Source of the DNA: UBA8752 sp965659115
GTDB lineage: Bacteria; Bacteroidota; Bacteroidia; Flavobacteriales_D; Sanyastnellaceae
Length of the DNA: 64,000 bases
Direction of reading: 5' to 3'
NCBI GenBank assembly: GCA_965659115.1
Contig: CBFHUP010000004.1
Span: forward strand, 14,145-78,144
Part shown: positions 43,699 through 53,106 of the stretch, one piece after another
Position numbering within the stretch: the stretch's first letter is position 1
Layout: the number at the start of each line of letters is the position of its first letter
Notes under the pieces: generated by a model
Databases searched by the model: none
What the model was told of the DNA's origin: nothing
Seen by the model: the letters and a program-made list of their open reading frames with translations, nothing else
Made by a program: the position numbers and the translations under genes

Positions 43699-45075
43699 TT
43701 AGGCGCCCAAGCCAAACATGAGCCAGTACACAGCCGCACCAGCGAGGTAGCCGGAGATGGCCAGAAGGCTCATGCGCTTGAGGTACCACACGAAGTCGAT
43801 TTTCTCGAGCCCCATTACGGCGACCCCTGCCGCACTGCCGATAATCAGTGCACTGCCGCCTGTCCCCGCGCAATAGGCGAGGAACTGCCAAAACAAACCG
43901 TCTTGCACGAAGTAAGCCAACCATTCCGTGGAAGCCGGGTCGGCAATGGGGTACATTCCCATGCTCGCTGCCACCAATGGCACGTTGTCTACGATGGCTG
44001 AAAGCAAGCCGATGGCGATGTTGATGAGATAGACATCGCCTAAAGTGTTGCGCAACCAATCGGCGGTAAGGATCAAGTGGCCCGCTTCCTGCAATGCTGC
44101 GACCGCCAAGAGAATGCCCAGAAAGAACATCACAGAAGCCGTGTCAATTTTGCGCAAAACGCCCACCACACTCAATGTCTTGCGGTCCTGGTCATTTTTA
44201 GAGCGGTGCAACACTTCGGTGGTCAACCACAGCACTCCCAATGACATCATCATTCCCATAAACGGTGGCAAATGCGTCACGGTCTTGAAAATGGGAACGA
44301 AGAGCAATCCGCTCACACCCATCGCAAAAATGAGGTTGCGCTCCCCTGTGGAGGTGGGATCCGAAACCTCATCGGGATCGAGCAATTTTGGCCGTTCCAC
44401 TTCCCCTTTCATCCGGATGGACATGATCGTGAGGGGCACCACCATGCAGACGATGCTTGGAAGGATGAGGTTGGACACGATCACAGGCGTGGTCAGTTGA
44501 CCGCCGATCCACAACATGGTGGTGGTGACATCTCCGATGGGAGACCAAGCACCTCCAGCATTGGCACAAATGATGACCGCGCCGGCATAGAGCCAGCGGG
44601 TGGGCTTGTCGGCGATGAGCTTTCGCAAGAGCGAAATCATGACAATGGAAGTCGTCAGATTGTCCAGAGCCGCGGAGAAAAAGAAGGTCAAGACCCCGAT
44701 GATCCACAGCAGCCTGCCCTTCTTTCGGGTGGTGATTTTGTCGGTGATGACCGCGAAGCCATTGTGGGCATCCACGAGCTCCACAATCGTCATGGCCCCC
44801 AGCAAAAAGAAAAGAATGCTGGCAATTTCCTCCATGTGATGGAGCAACCTGTGCTCAAAAAACACCTTGAGGGTCCCATGACCGCCGCCGCCATGGTCAA
44901 AGGCTTGGAACGCTTCCAACAGATGAGCTGGTGCCTCGTGCCAACCGAGCACGAGGACGGCCCAGCACAAAGTGCCCGTGATCAGTGCACTGGCAGCCTT
45001 ATCAATGTGCAGGTTGTGCTCAAGGGCAATGAACAGGTATCCAACGACGAATATGACAATGAGTATGGTAGCCAT
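43699..45075 (-). CDS. nhaD: NhaD-type Na+/H+ antiporter
   Basis: A 458-residue membrane protein with about 11-13 hydrophobic helices of the ArsB/NhaD ion-transporter superfamily. NhaD-typical segments include FFLGAMTIVELVDAHNGF, FFSAALDNLTTSIVM, VIICANAGGAWSPIGDVTTTMLW and LSAIVDNVPLVAASMG, with the ion-binding Asp/Asn/Ser-Thr residues. It would extrude Na+ in exchange for H+, fitting a marine or saline habitat. Downstream of an amino-acid dehydrogenase (19-base gap) in an anmK-gdh-nhaD operon. Confidence 0.92.
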   Translation of the reverse strand: MATILIVIFVVGYLFIALEHNLHIDKAASALITGTLCWAVLVLGWHEAPAHLLEAFQAFDHGGGGHGTLKVFFEHRLLHHMEEIASILFFLLGAMTIVELVDAHNGFAVITDKITTRKKGRLLWIIGVLTFFFSAALDNLTTSIVMISLLRKLIADKPTRWLYAGAVIICANAGGAWSPIGDVTTTMLWIGGQLTTPVIVSNLILPSIVCMVVPLTIMSIRMKGEVERPKLLDPDEVSDPTSTGERNLIFAMGVSGLLFVPIFKTVTHLPPFMGMMMSLGVLWLTTEVLHRSKNDQDRKTLSVVGVLRKIDTASVMFFLGILLAVAALQEAGHLILTADWLRNTLGDVYLINIAIGLLSAIVDNVPLVAASMGMYPIADPASTEWLAYFVQDGLFWQFLAYCAGTGGSALIIGSAAGVAVMGLEKIDFVWYLKRMSLLAISGYLAGAAVYWLMFGLGA

Positions 45076-45093
45076 GTTGAAGAAATCTGTGAA

Positions 45094-46329
45094 TTAGACC
45101 AGTTGTTCAAGTGCAATGGACATGGCCGTGGCGGACAGTCCATGAGTCTCGGGATTTCGAGCATGACAGCGCTCCATTGCAGAGCGGATGCAGTCCGAAG
45201 TGTCCTCAAATATGGCCGCATCGGAAAGGCTCACGTGTCCGTCCCCCATCAAGTAAGCGAACACACGCGCCATGCCACAATTGGCGATGAAATCCGGAAT
45301 AACAGCACAATTGTGGTCGGCCTTGTCGGCGATGGGTCCATGGAAAATCTCTGGGTCCGCAAACGGCACATTCGCCCCCGCTGAAATCACTTCAAGACCG
45401 GCCTTGAGCATCCGGTCCAGTTGGTCCTCGGTGACCAAACGAGAGGCCGCACAAGGCAGAAAGACTTCTGCGCCCACATCCCAAATGGCGGCTTGAACAT
45501 CCTCAAACGTCATGAGATTATTGGCGGTGAGAGCGTTGCCTGTTTTGGCGAGAAACAAGGACCGCACCTCATCCAAGTCCATCCCATCCGGGTTGAGCAT
45601 CCCTCCGGCTCGGTCTACGATGCCGGTGATGACTGCACCTTGTTTGGCGAGGTAGAGAGCAGCTGCGGCTCCCACGTTTCCCCATCCTTGGACCACCACG
45701 CGCTTGCCCTTGACTTCACCCCCGTAGAGGTTGTAAAAATGGCGGACAGATTCAGCAACACCGTATCCGGTGATCATGTCCGCGACGCGAAAACGGACCC
45801 CCCCACCGTCGGGCAGGAATTCCGGATCTTCTATCACTTGGCTAACCCCCTGACGCAGGTGTCCGATGCGGCGCACTTTTTGGGCTTCATTGGGCTTGAA
45901 ATGGCCGTTGAACACGCCCTCTTGAGGGTGCCATACACCGCAAGCCTCGGTCATGGGGATGACCTCTTTTCCCGCATCGACATTTAAGTCGCCTCCGGTT
46001 CCATAGTAATGTTTGAGCAGGGGTGTGACGGCCTTGTACCACCGGCGAAGCACGCCTTCTTTTCGGGGGTCACTGGGATCAAAATTGATGCCGCTCTTGG
46101 CGCCGCCAATTTGGGGTCCACTCACCGTGAACTTGATCTCCATGGTCTTGGCCAGGGAAATGACTTCCCCTTTGTCCAAGCCCTTGCGCATCCGCGTTCC
46201 ACCTCCTGCAGCGCCACCACGCAAACTGTTGATCACGACCCATCCACGGGCCTCAGTTTCGGAATCAGACCACTCAAAAACGATTTCGGGAGGCCTTTGG
46301 CTGTAGCGATCGAGCAGTTCTTTCATCAT
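45094..46329 (-). CDS. Glu/Leu/Phe/Val family amino-acid dehydrogenase
   Basis: A 411-residue NAD(P)-dependent oxidative deaminase. The dimerisation domain has EARGWVVINSLRGGAAGGGTRMRKG and MEIKFTVSGPQIGGAKSGINF (cited in parts), with the conserved Lys before Ser-Gly; the Rossmann domain carries VVVQGWGNVGAAAALYL. Length and PIGGAKSG-like site fit glutamate or leucine dehydrogenase; specificity is not decided. Its start overlaps the anmK stop by four bases. Confidence 0.88.
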   Translation of the reverse strand: MMKELLDRYSQRPPEIVFEWSDSETEARGWVVINSLRGGAAGGGTRMRKGLDKGEVISLAKTMEIKFTVSGPQIGGAKSGINFDPSDPRKEGVLRRWYKAVTPLLKHYYGTGGDLNVDAGKEVIPMTEACGVWHPQEGVFNGHFKPNEAQKVRRIGHLRQGVSQVIEDPEFLPDGGGVRFRVADMITGYGVAESVRHFYNLYGGEVKGKRVVVQGWGNVGAAAALYLAKQGAVITGIVDRAGGMLNPDGMDLDEVRSLFLAKTGNALTANNLMTFEDVQAAIWDVGAEVFLPCAASRLVTEDQLDRMLKAGLEVISAGANVPFADPEIFHGPIADKADHNCAVIPDFIANCGMARVFAYLMGDGHVSLSDAAIFEDTSDCIRSAMERCHARNPETHGLSATAMSIALEQLV

Positions 46330-47441
46330 TCCGTTGAACGGGGATCAGACCCCTCCTGTTGTGGGGCGAAGTTACCGAAGACCCTCCCTCCACAAACGTC
46401 TCTGTTGGCTCCCGTCACAGAAGCCAATGAAGTTGGCAACCCTGCGGCGGTTCTCCATGCAAGCCATGCGAAAGCGGCGGCTTCCTTGCCATCTACCCAC
46501 GCAGCGTCAGGAACCTCAACCGTCCAACCCTCCGGCAAGAAGTGGCCGATGCGTCCCACCAGCACCCCGTTGTGGGCCCCTCCACCGGTGAGCAGCACGC
46601 GCCCTCCTGAGGGACCCAGCGCCAACGAAGAACCGATGACCTGTGCCATCCACTCTACTGCAGTGCACAGGGCGTCCTGAGGAGAGGCAATGCCATCGAG
46701 AATGTCGTGCAGTTCTGACAGGTCCTCTGCGGCCAATGACTTGGGCGGGGTGCGCTGCAAATAGGCCCATTGGTCCAACCTGCCCTTGGCAGCCGCATCC
46801 ACCTGGCCCTGGGCCGCGCACATTCCGTTCGCGTCGTAGGCCAACCCCATCCGGCCGGCTTGTCGGTTCAAGAGCAAATTGCAGCCCACCAGATCCCATG
46901 CGCGTACCTGAGGCGCTTCTGGTGGCAAGACCGTGGCATTGGCAATTCCGCCAAGGTTGACACAGCTTCCATAAGCGCCGAAAGCTTGGGCGTCGAACAA
47001 GGGAACGAGCGGGGCGCCTTGGCCACCCGCCGCCACGTCGGCGGAGCGGTAATCTGCGACTACCGGAACCTTCAAAGTTCGGGCGAGCATGCTGGCGTCG
47101 CCAATGGCTGCAGTGCCCCGACCGCCGGGTTCGTGAAACAAGGTGTGCCCGCTGAAACCGATCAATTGGGGTGTGCCGTGTTTCAATTTCCAATCCTCTA
47201 GGCAGGTTTTCAGGGCCTTTGCGACCCAAACCGACCATTCTGTCTCGACTTTAATGGCTTCAGCGGAGGTGCATTCCCCAAGGTGTCGCAGGGCATTCAC
47301 CCAACGTTCTGGATAGTCCACCTGTCTGATTTCCAACAGCTCCACATGGCCTCCTCCTGCCCCAATGCGGCACAAGGCAACATCAAACCCATCGCAAGAG
47401 GTCCCCGACATGGTCCCAAGCACCAGGGTTGATTCAGCCAT
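46326..47441 (-). CDS. anmK: Anhydro-N-acetylmuramic acid kinase
   Basis: A 371-residue ASKHA-fold kinase that phosphorylates and opens anhydroMurNAc during peptidoglycan recycling. GTMSGTSCDGFDVAL at the N-terminus, SGHTLFHEPG, ADYRSADVAAGGQGAPLVP and NLGGIANATV are the AnmK signatures. ATG at 47441 (MAESTLVLGTMSG) was chosen over an upstream start at 47504, because the longer frame overlaps the divergent acyl-CoA dehydrogenase promoter. First gene of anmK-dehydrogenase-nhaD. Confidence 0.93.
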   Translation of the reverse strand: MAESTLVLGTMSGTSCDGFDVALCRIGAGGGHVELLEIRQVDYPERWVNALRHLGECTSAEAIKVETEWSVWVAKALKTCLEDWKLKHGTPQLIGFSGHTLFHEPGGRGTAAIGDASMLARTLKVPVVADYRSADVAAGGQGAPLVPLFDAQAFGAYGSCVNLGGIANATVLPPEAPQVRAWDLVGCNLLLNRQAGRMGLAYDANGMCAAQGQVDAAAKGRLDQWAYLQRTPPKSLAAEDLSELHDILDGIASPQDALCTAVEWMAQVIGSSLALGPSGGRVLLTGGGAHNGVLVGRIGHFLPEGWTVEVPDAAWVDGKEAAAFAWLAWRTAAGLPTSLASVTGANRDVCGGRVFGNFAPQQEGSDPRSTE

Positions 47442-47468
47442 GCGCGCGGCTTTGGTGGGGGTATGGGC

Positions 47469-47476
47469 TATCTTTG
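47469..47476 (+). promoter_or_regulatory. -7 promoter box of the acyl-CoA dehydrogenase gene
   Basis: TATCTTTG is an exact match to TAnnTTTG, 27 bases before the ATG. The TTTG at 47451-47454 is only 14 bases upstream, short for a -33 element. Confidence 0.6.
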
Positions 47477-47503
47477 CATACAGCAATATCGAGCCTCCCT
47501 GCA

Positions 47504-48646
47504 ATGATCCTGGAACTCTCTGAAGAACAGAAAGCGGTACGCGATGCCGCCCGTGATTTCGCCCAAAACGTCCTGAAACCAGGCGTTATAGAGCGCGACA
47601 ATGCCCAACGGTTCCCTGCAGAGGAAATCAAACAGCTTGGTGAGCTGGGTTTCATGGGGATGATGGTGGACCCCAAATACGGTGGGAGCGGCATGGACAC
47701 CGTAAGCTACGTCCTTGCCATGGAAGAGCTCTCCAAAATCGACGCCTCCGCCTCGGTCTCGGTCTCGGTCAACAACTCCTTGGTATGCTGGGGCTTAGAA
47801 GCCTTTGGTACAGAGGAGCAAAAGGAAAAATTCCTCACGCCCTTGGCCAGCGGAAAAAAAATCGGAGCCTTCTGTTTGAGTGAGCCCGAAGCGGGCAGTG
47901 ACGCGACCAGCCAGCGCACTACAGCCATTGACATGGGGGACCATTACCTCGTCAACGGCACCAAAAACTGGATCACCAATGGAGGTTCAGCGAGCACCTA
48001 CTTGGTCATCGCCCAGACCGATGCCGACAAGGGACACCGCGGCATCAACTGTCTCGTTCTGGAACGGGGCATGGAGGGCTTTACTGTAGGAGCCAAGGAA
48101 GACAAAATGGGCATCCGGGGAAGCGACACCCACACCCTGATGTTCCAAGACGTCAAAGTCCCAAAGTCCAACAGGATTGGGGAAGATGGGTTTGGATTCA
48201 AGTTTGCCATGAAGACCCTATCAGGAGGCCGGATCGGCATTGCTGCACAGGCCTTGGGCATCGCTTCAGGCTCCTTGGAATTTGCCCTGGCTTATTCCAA
48301 AGAGCGCAAGGCATTTGGCAAGGAAATCCACAAGCATCAGGCCATCGCATTCAAGTTGGCCGATATGGCTACGGAAGTTGAGGCTGCGCGCATGCTGTGT
48401 TTGAAGGCGGCATGGCTCAAGGACCAAGGTCAAGACTATGACCTCGCCAGTTCCATGGCCAAACTTTACGCTTCGGAAGTGGCTGGGCGCGCCTCAGACC
48501 AAGCCGTGCAAATTCACGGAGGTTACGGCTACGTCAAAGAATACCACGTCGAAAGGCTCATGCGTGACTCTAAAATCACGCAGATCTATGAAGGCACGAG
48601 CGAAGTACAGCGCATCGTGATTTCGCGCGCCATTCTCCAAGGCTAA
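47504..48646 (+). CDS. Acyl-CoA dehydrogenase
   Basis: A 380-residue FAD enzyme with the N-terminal helical domain (LSEEQKAVRDAARDFA), the FAD/substrate loop CLSEPEAGSDA, NWITNGG, and the C-terminal ACAD signature QIHGGYGYVKEYHVERLMRD with YEGTSEVQRIVISR at the end. The catalytic Glu lies in IYEGTSE. It resembles the short/branched-chain (butyryl-CoA) group. ATG at 47504 gives the family N-terminus; the frame runs 25 codons further up. Divergent from anmK; the convergent gene at 48649 ends two bases away. Confidence 0.93.
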   Translation: MILELSEEQKAVRDAARDFAQNVLKPGVIERDNAQRFPAEEIKQLGELGFMGMMVDPKYGGSGMDTVSYVLAMEELSKIDASASVSVSVNNSLVCWGLEAFGTEEQKEKFLTPLASGKKIGAFCLSEPEAGSDATSQRTTAIDMGDHYLVNGTKNWITNGGSASTYLVIAQTDADKGHRGINCLVLERGMEGFTVGAKEDKMGIRGSDTHTLMFQDVKVPKSNRIGEDGFGFKFAMKTLSGGRIGIAAQALGIASGSLEFALAYSKERKAFGKEIHKHQAIAFKLADMATEVEAARMLCLKAAWLKDQGQDYDLASSMAKLYASEVAGRASDQAVQIHGGYGYVKEYHVERLMRDSKITQIYEGTSEVQRIVISRAILQG

Positions 48647-48648
48647 GG

Positions 48649-49596
48649 TTAAGACGCCTCTCCCTCGGAGCTGAGACGGCTTTCGGCCACTTCAAAGAGT
48701 TGTTGCTCCGCTTCGGATGCTGGGCGGGCTATGCCATCCCCAAAGCTGCGCGATTCCACGACACCTTCTGCATTCCGTGCGATGATGGTGCTGGATTCAA
48801 TGTCTGCCTTTACATCAAATGCCACCGCCCGACTCCCGGCAATGCGGTGCAATTGGACTGGGGTGCGCACCCGACGCTGCCCGTTCCGTTTGAGCAACAT
48901 GACGGTCCCTCCTTCATCGACTGTGCAGATGTAGTCCTTCCGGCCCGCCCGCAAATGGGCGATGGCTTGCACCCCTTTGCCCTTGGAGGTGTGCTTCCAA
49001 CCTGGAGTGGGCTCACCCAAGTTGCGGTAATTCAATACCCGGCCATCGGCCAAACCAAACAGGTACCTTTCTTTTCCATCCCCTTCATAATCAACCAAGG
49101 CGAAGCTGGTGATCGCCTCCGAAGGCTTGATGTTGAACCCTGTGATGGGCCTTCCCTCAGGATCGAGCCCGATGCCTTGGCGCGAGTCCACCAACAGGAA
49201 CTCTCGAGGTCCATCGTCATTGGCGTCTGGTCGGACGCCCGAGATGAGCGGGGCGTCCATTTCATATTCCCACATGACATCGCGCTGCGCGCTGCGGCAA
49301 GTGACCATGAACAAATCATCCTGCTCTAGGTAAATGTCATCTGCGAATCGAACGACCTCATTGGCGAAGCTGAAAGTGACATCTGCTTCTACATCTTCAG
49401 CACCTAATGCCGCGCTCAATTCGGCCTCTGAAACACCTTCGTCAAGTCGCTCTGGCTCATTTGCTGCGTCCGGCGGATGCTCGACATGGGGGTCGGCCGG
49501 CGCTGCAGTGCCCGACAAAAATGCCCAAGTGCTCCCACCGGCCAAGCCCAAGGCAACCACCAAGGCCATCCAAAAAGTTGTTCCACCCGCGTTCAT
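48649..49596 (-). CDS. Membrane-anchored protein of unknown function
   Basis: A 315-residue protein. One N-terminal hydrophobic helix (about residues 8-28) is followed by an Ala/Pro/Glu-rich linker and then a beta-rich region (about 75-290) with loosely repeated strand pairs such as DDGPREFLLVDSRQG, FALVDYEGDGKERYLFG, RVLNYRNLG and DYICTVDEGGTVMLL. The DYEGDGKERY and DANDDGPREF strings resemble FG-GAP or PQQ-like beta-propeller blades. No named family is recognised. ATG at 49596 was chosen; the frame extends to a TTG. A TAAATTGG box lies five bases before the ATG. It lies 109 bases after the recG stop. Confidence 0.7.
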   Translation of the reverse strand: MNAGGTTFWMALVVALGLAGGSTWAFLSGTAAPADPHVEHPPDAANEPERLDEGVSEAELSAALGAEDVEADVTFSFANEVVRFADDIYLEQDDLFMVTCRSAQRDVMWEYEMDAPLISGVRPDANDDGPREFLLVDSRQGIGLDPEGRPITGFNIKPSEAITSFALVDYEGDGKERYLFGLADGRVLNYRNLGEPTPGWKHTSKGKGVQAIAHLRAGRKDYICTVDEGGTVMLLKRNGQRRVRTPVQLHRIAGSRAVAFDVKADIESSTIIARNAEGVVESRSFGDGIARPASEAEQQLFEVAESRLSSEGEAS

Positions 49597-49601
49597 TGGT
49601 G

Positions 49602-49609
49602 CCAATTTA
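49602..49609 (-). promoter_or_regulatory. Candidate -7 box five bases before the 49596 start
   Basis: Minus-strand order TAAATTGG, CACCA, ATG; five of six fixed positions of TAnnTTTG match. Confidence 0.35.
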
Positions 49610-49705
49610 TGCGCCTACCAGTGCCATTGAACGCAGACAGTGGGAGAATTTCCCCATTCCTACAATGGATGCGGATGCCCCTTTCTCCTTTGTGCGCTGA
49701 AGCGA

Positions 49706-51826
49706 TCAGGAAATGCGGCTCCAATCAGGTCGGGATGCACGAAGCCGCTCGACCCCTGAACGCAGCAGCGCATGGGCTGGCCGGTTCAAATCTGGATCCT
49801 GTTTCAAAATGCGCCGGGCCACGTCACGCGCATCTTCCAAAAGCGCGCGGTCTTTGACCAGGTCGGCCACTTTGAGGTCGAGTACCCCACTCTGTTTCGT
49901 GCCCATCAAATCGCCCGGGCCCCTGAGTTCCAAATCAACTTCTGCGATTTCGAACCCGTCTTGGGTGCGGCACATGGTCTCCAAACGACGGCGGGCCTCC
50001 TTGCCCAATTCCTTGTCGCTCATCAAAATGCAGAAGCTCTGAGCAGCTCCTCGGCCCACGCGGCCCCTGAGCTGATGCAGTTGACTCAACCCAAAGCGCT
50101 CGGCGCTTTCGATCACCATCACAGAGGCATTGGGCACGTTGACGCCCACTTCGATCACCGTTGTGGCCACCATGATTTGGGTGGTGCCTTGTGCAAACCT
50201 GCGCATCTCTGCGTCTTTGTCCTCGGCCTTCATGCGTCCATGCACTATGCTCAAGCGGTACTCTGGGGGCGAAAAGTGACGGGTGAGACTCTCATAACCG
50301 TCCATCAAATCTTTGTAGTCGAGTTGTGACGACTCCTCGATCAAAGGGTACACCACATAGACTTGGCGTCCTTGTGCAATCTGGTCTCGAATGAAGCCAA
50401 ACACTCCCAGCCGCTGGGCATCGGTGCGGTGAACCGTGCGGATGGGTTTTCGACCAGGCGGCAGCTCATCGATGACGCTCACATCGAGGTCGCCGTAAAC
50501 GGTCATGCTCAAGGTTCTGGGAATCGGCGTTGCTGTCATCACCAAGATGTGCGGAGGAAGGGTGGCTTTGGCCCACAATCGCGCCCTTTGCGCCACCCCA
50601 AACCGATGCTGCTCATCGATGACCACGAGTCCCAGATTCTGGAACTCCACAGCGGGCTCTAACACAGCATGTGTGCCGATTAACAAATGAACTGTCCCTT
50701 CAGCGAGGCCAGCCAAAATCGGCTTTCGATCGGCCTTTTTGACCGATCCTGTGAGGAGTTCAACCCGAATGGGCAATTCGCCCAACATCTCGCGAAACCC
50801 TTCGAAGTGTTGCTGCGCCAAAATTTCCGTCGGCGCCATAATGCAGACTTGGCATCCGTTGTCCACAGCCATGAGGGCCGTCAATAGGGCCACCATGGTC
50901 TTGCCACTGCCCACATCCCCTTGGAGCAAGCGGTTCATGTGCAAGCCATTGCGCGTGTCTTCACGGATTTCACGGATGACCCTTTTTTGTGCTCCTGTCA
51001 GTTCAAACGGAATGCGCTCCGAATAGAACCGGTTGAACATCTCACCTACGGTCGCAAACACCGCTCCTGGCTGCTGGACTGTCTGCTTGTTGCGGTGCTG
51101 AACCAAGAGCAGCTGAAGAAAGAGAAACTCCTCGAATTTGAGGCGGAATCGACCCAGGCGTTCTGCATTGGCATCGGCTGGTCGGTGCACGTGTTCCAGG
51201 GCCGGCGCCAGCCCCGGCATGCCGCGCAGCTTCAAAATCTCTTCGGGCAAGGTCTCGCCCATCCATTGGGGTCCATGTGCATCCCTCAGCATTCCCATCA
51301 ACCTGACCACCGCCTGACCGATGCCATTGGAATGAAGCCCAAACCGACCCAAACGCTCCGTAGAACCATAAACAGGATGCAGGGCCGATGCCGATTTGGC
51401 TTCCTGCAGAGAAAGCACCTCAGGGTGGGCCATGTTGCGCGCACCCTTGAATTCAGAAACGCGTCCCCAGACCACACAAGGCTTGCCCACAGGCAGGTTC
51501 CGGGCGACCCATTTAACCCCCTTGAACCACACCAGCGATAGGGCATCGCCGTGTTCGTCTACAAACTCAGCCTCGAGGCGGCTGCCCCGCTTTTGTTTGA
51601 CCTCGGTTGAGGTCCGAATGATGCCACGCAACTGCAGCTGCACGGGGCCCGGAATGGCTTCCGAAACCCGGTGAAACTTGGTCCTGTCTTCATACCGAAA
51701 AGGCAGGTGAAACAGAAGGTCACCGCAGGTTTTGATGCCCAAGTCCTCCACCAACGCTTCCGCCCGCTTGGGACCGATTCCCTTGAGGAATTCGATGGGG
51801 GTGGCAGCGCTGAGCGGTTCCGGCAT
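49706..51826 (-). CDS. recG: ATP-dependent DNA helicase RecG
   Basis: A 706-residue superfamily 2 helicase. An N-terminal wedge domain (IEFLKGIGPKRAEAL, an OB fold near residues 60-140) is followed by helicase motifs: Walker A RLLQGDVGSGKTMVAL, DEQH box VVIDEQHRFG, TATPIPRTLSM, and the C-terminal QLRGRVGRG motif VI. It reverses stalled forks and processes Holliday junctions. It starts 12 bases after aceF and is probably cotranscribed with pdhA-aceF. Confidence 0.95.
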   Translation of the reverse strand: MPEPLSAATPIEFLKGIGPKRAEALVEDLGIKTCGDLLFHLPFRYEDRTKFHRVSEAIPGPVQLQLRGIIRTSTEVKQKRGSRLEAEFVDEHGDALSLVWFKGVKWVARNLPVGKPCVVWGRVSEFKGARNMAHPEVLSLQEAKSASALHPVYGSTERLGRFGLHSNGIGQAVVRLMGMLRDAHGPQWMGETLPEEILKLRGMPGLAPALEHVHRPADANAERLGRFRLKFEEFLFLQLLLVQHRNKQTVQQPGAVFATVGEMFNRFYSERIPFELTGAQKRVIREIREDTRNGLHMNRLLQGDVGSGKTMVALLTALMAVDNGCQVCIMAPTEILAQQHFEGFREMLGELPIRVELLTGSVKKADRKPILAGLAEGTVHLLIGTHAVLEPAVEFQNLGLVVIDEQHRFGVAQRARLWAKATLPPHILVMTATPIPRTLSMTVYGDLDVSVIDELPPGRKPIRTVHRTDAQRLGVFGFIRDQIAQGRQVYVVYPLIEESSQLDYKDLMDGYESLTRHFSPPEYRLSIVHGRMKAEDKDAEMRRFAQGTTQIMVATTVIEVGVNVPNASVMVIESAERFGLSQLHQLRGRVGRGAAQSFCILMSDKELGKEARRRLETMCRTQDGFEIAEVDLELRGPGDLMGTKQSGVLDLKVADLVKDRALLEDARDVARRILKQDPDLNRPAHALLRSGVERLRASRPDWSRIS

Positions 51827-51838
51827 AATGGCCGGAAT

Positions 51839-53095
51839 TTAGGCCAGCATGCGGACAGGGTGCTCCAACAGAGACTTCACCTCTTGCAAGAAGGCGGCAC
51901 CTGTGGCACCGTCAACTGCACGGTGATCGCAGCTCAATGTGAGCTTCATGATTTTGCCTGGAACCACTGCACCATCCCGAACGACCGGAACGTCTGCAAT
52001 GCCTCCCACTGCCAAGATGCAAGCATCTGGCGGGTTGATGATGGCCGTGAAATCCTCGATGCCAAACATGCCGAGGTTTGAAATCGTGAACGTGTTGCCT
52101 TCCCAGTCGCTGGGCTGGAGTTTTTTGTCGCGGGCTTTACCAGCAAAATCCTTGACTTCAGCTCCGATTTCAGTGAGAGACTTGCGATCCGCATGGCGGA
52201 CCACAGGAACAAGCAATCCGTCCTCCACAGCCACGGCAACGCCAATGTGCACGTGGTCATTTGTGCGAATGTGGGTGTCCATCCAAGCGCTGTTCACAGC
52301 AGGATGCTTTTTCAAGGCCAATGAAACCGCTTTGACGACCATGTCGTTGAAGCTCACTTTGACTCCTTCCTGCGCGTTGATGGCTTTGCGGGCCTCTACA
52401 GCGGCGTCCATCTCAACGGACAGCTTAAGGTAGAAATGTGGAGCAGTGAACTTGGACTCTGCCAAACGTCGCGCAATGGTCTTGCGCATCTGTGAGACCG
52501 GCGTATCGGTTGATGACTCGACAGCTCCAAGGCCTCCTGCTGCTGCAGGGACATAGGCTTCAATGTCGCGCTTGACGATGCGTCCACCTTCCCCTGTTCC
52601 GGTCACCCGGCCGAGGTCGATGCTCCGTTCAGCTGCCAATCGGGCAGCGAGAGGAGAAGCCTTGACCTTTCCATTGGAAGAGGGAGGCGGTGCTGCAGGT
52701 GCTGCCACAGGGGCCGCCACTGCTACTGGAGCGGGCGCTGGGGCAGGAGCGGGAGCAGGAGCAGACGGAGCGGGAGCAGGGGCGGGCGTTGGTGCAGGAG
52801 CAGCCGCTTCGGCTGGCGCCTCAGCCTCAGCCGCGAGCATGCCGGACACATCTTCTCCAGCATCTCCCAAAATGGCAAGAATGCTGTCAACGGCAGCCGT
52901 AGCGCCCTTGTCCACTCCGATGTGCAGCAATACACCGTCTTGGAAAGATTCAAACTCCATGGTCGCCTTGTCGGTCTCAATTTCGGCGAGTACTTCGCCG
53001 GATTCGACCTGGTCTCCCACTTTCTTGTGCCACTCAGCCACCACCCCTTCGGTCATGGTGTCACTGAGTTTGGGCATGCGTACGATTTCTGCCAT
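51839..53095 (-). CDS. aceF: Dihydrolipoamide acetyltransferase, pyruvate dehydrogenase E2
   Basis: A 418-residue E2. One lipoyl domain (about residues 1-78) has the lipoylated Lys in EIETDKATMEFES; an Ala/Pro-rich linker follows (about 90-140); the peripheral subunit-binding domain is at about 145-180 (ASPLAARLAAERSIDLGRV, GRIVKRDIEAY); the catalytic domain ends with SCDHRAVDGATGAAFL, where the His and Asp are active. It transfers acetyl groups to CoA. It lies 11 bases after pdhA. The branched-chain or 2-oxoglutarate complexes are alternatives, but pairing with pdhA makes pyruvate likely. Confidence 0.92.
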   Translation of the reverse strand: MAEIVRMPKLSDTMTEGVVAEWHKKVGDQVESGEVLAEIETDKATMEFESFQDGVLLHIGVDKGATAAVDSILAILGDAGEDVSGMLAAEAEAPAEAAAPAPTPAPAPAPSAPAPAPAPAPAPVAVAAPVAAPAAPPPSSNGKVKASPLAARLAAERSIDLGRVTGTGEGGRIVKRDIEAYVPAAAGGLGAVESSTDTPVSQMRKTIARRLAESKFTAPHFYLKLSVEMDAAVEARKAINAQEGVKVSFNDMVVKAVSLALKKHPAVNSAWMDTHIRTNDHVHIGVAVAVEDGLLVPVVRHADRKSLTEIGAEVKDFAGKARDKKLQPSDWEGNTFTISNLGMFGIEDFTAIINPPDACILAVGGIADVPVVRDGAVVPGKIMKLTLSCDHRAVDGATGAAFLQEVKSLLEHPVRMLA

Positions 53096-53106
53096 GTCAG
53101 CTAAAG

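Noticed and set aside
42904..44001. A 365-codon plus-strand open frame
   Set aside because: It is antisense to exbB and nhaD and is His/Asp-rich, as expected of shadows of membrane genes.
44272..45384. A 370-codon plus-strand open frame
   Set aside because: It is antisense to nhaD and the dehydrogenase; low-complexity His/Gly-rich translation.
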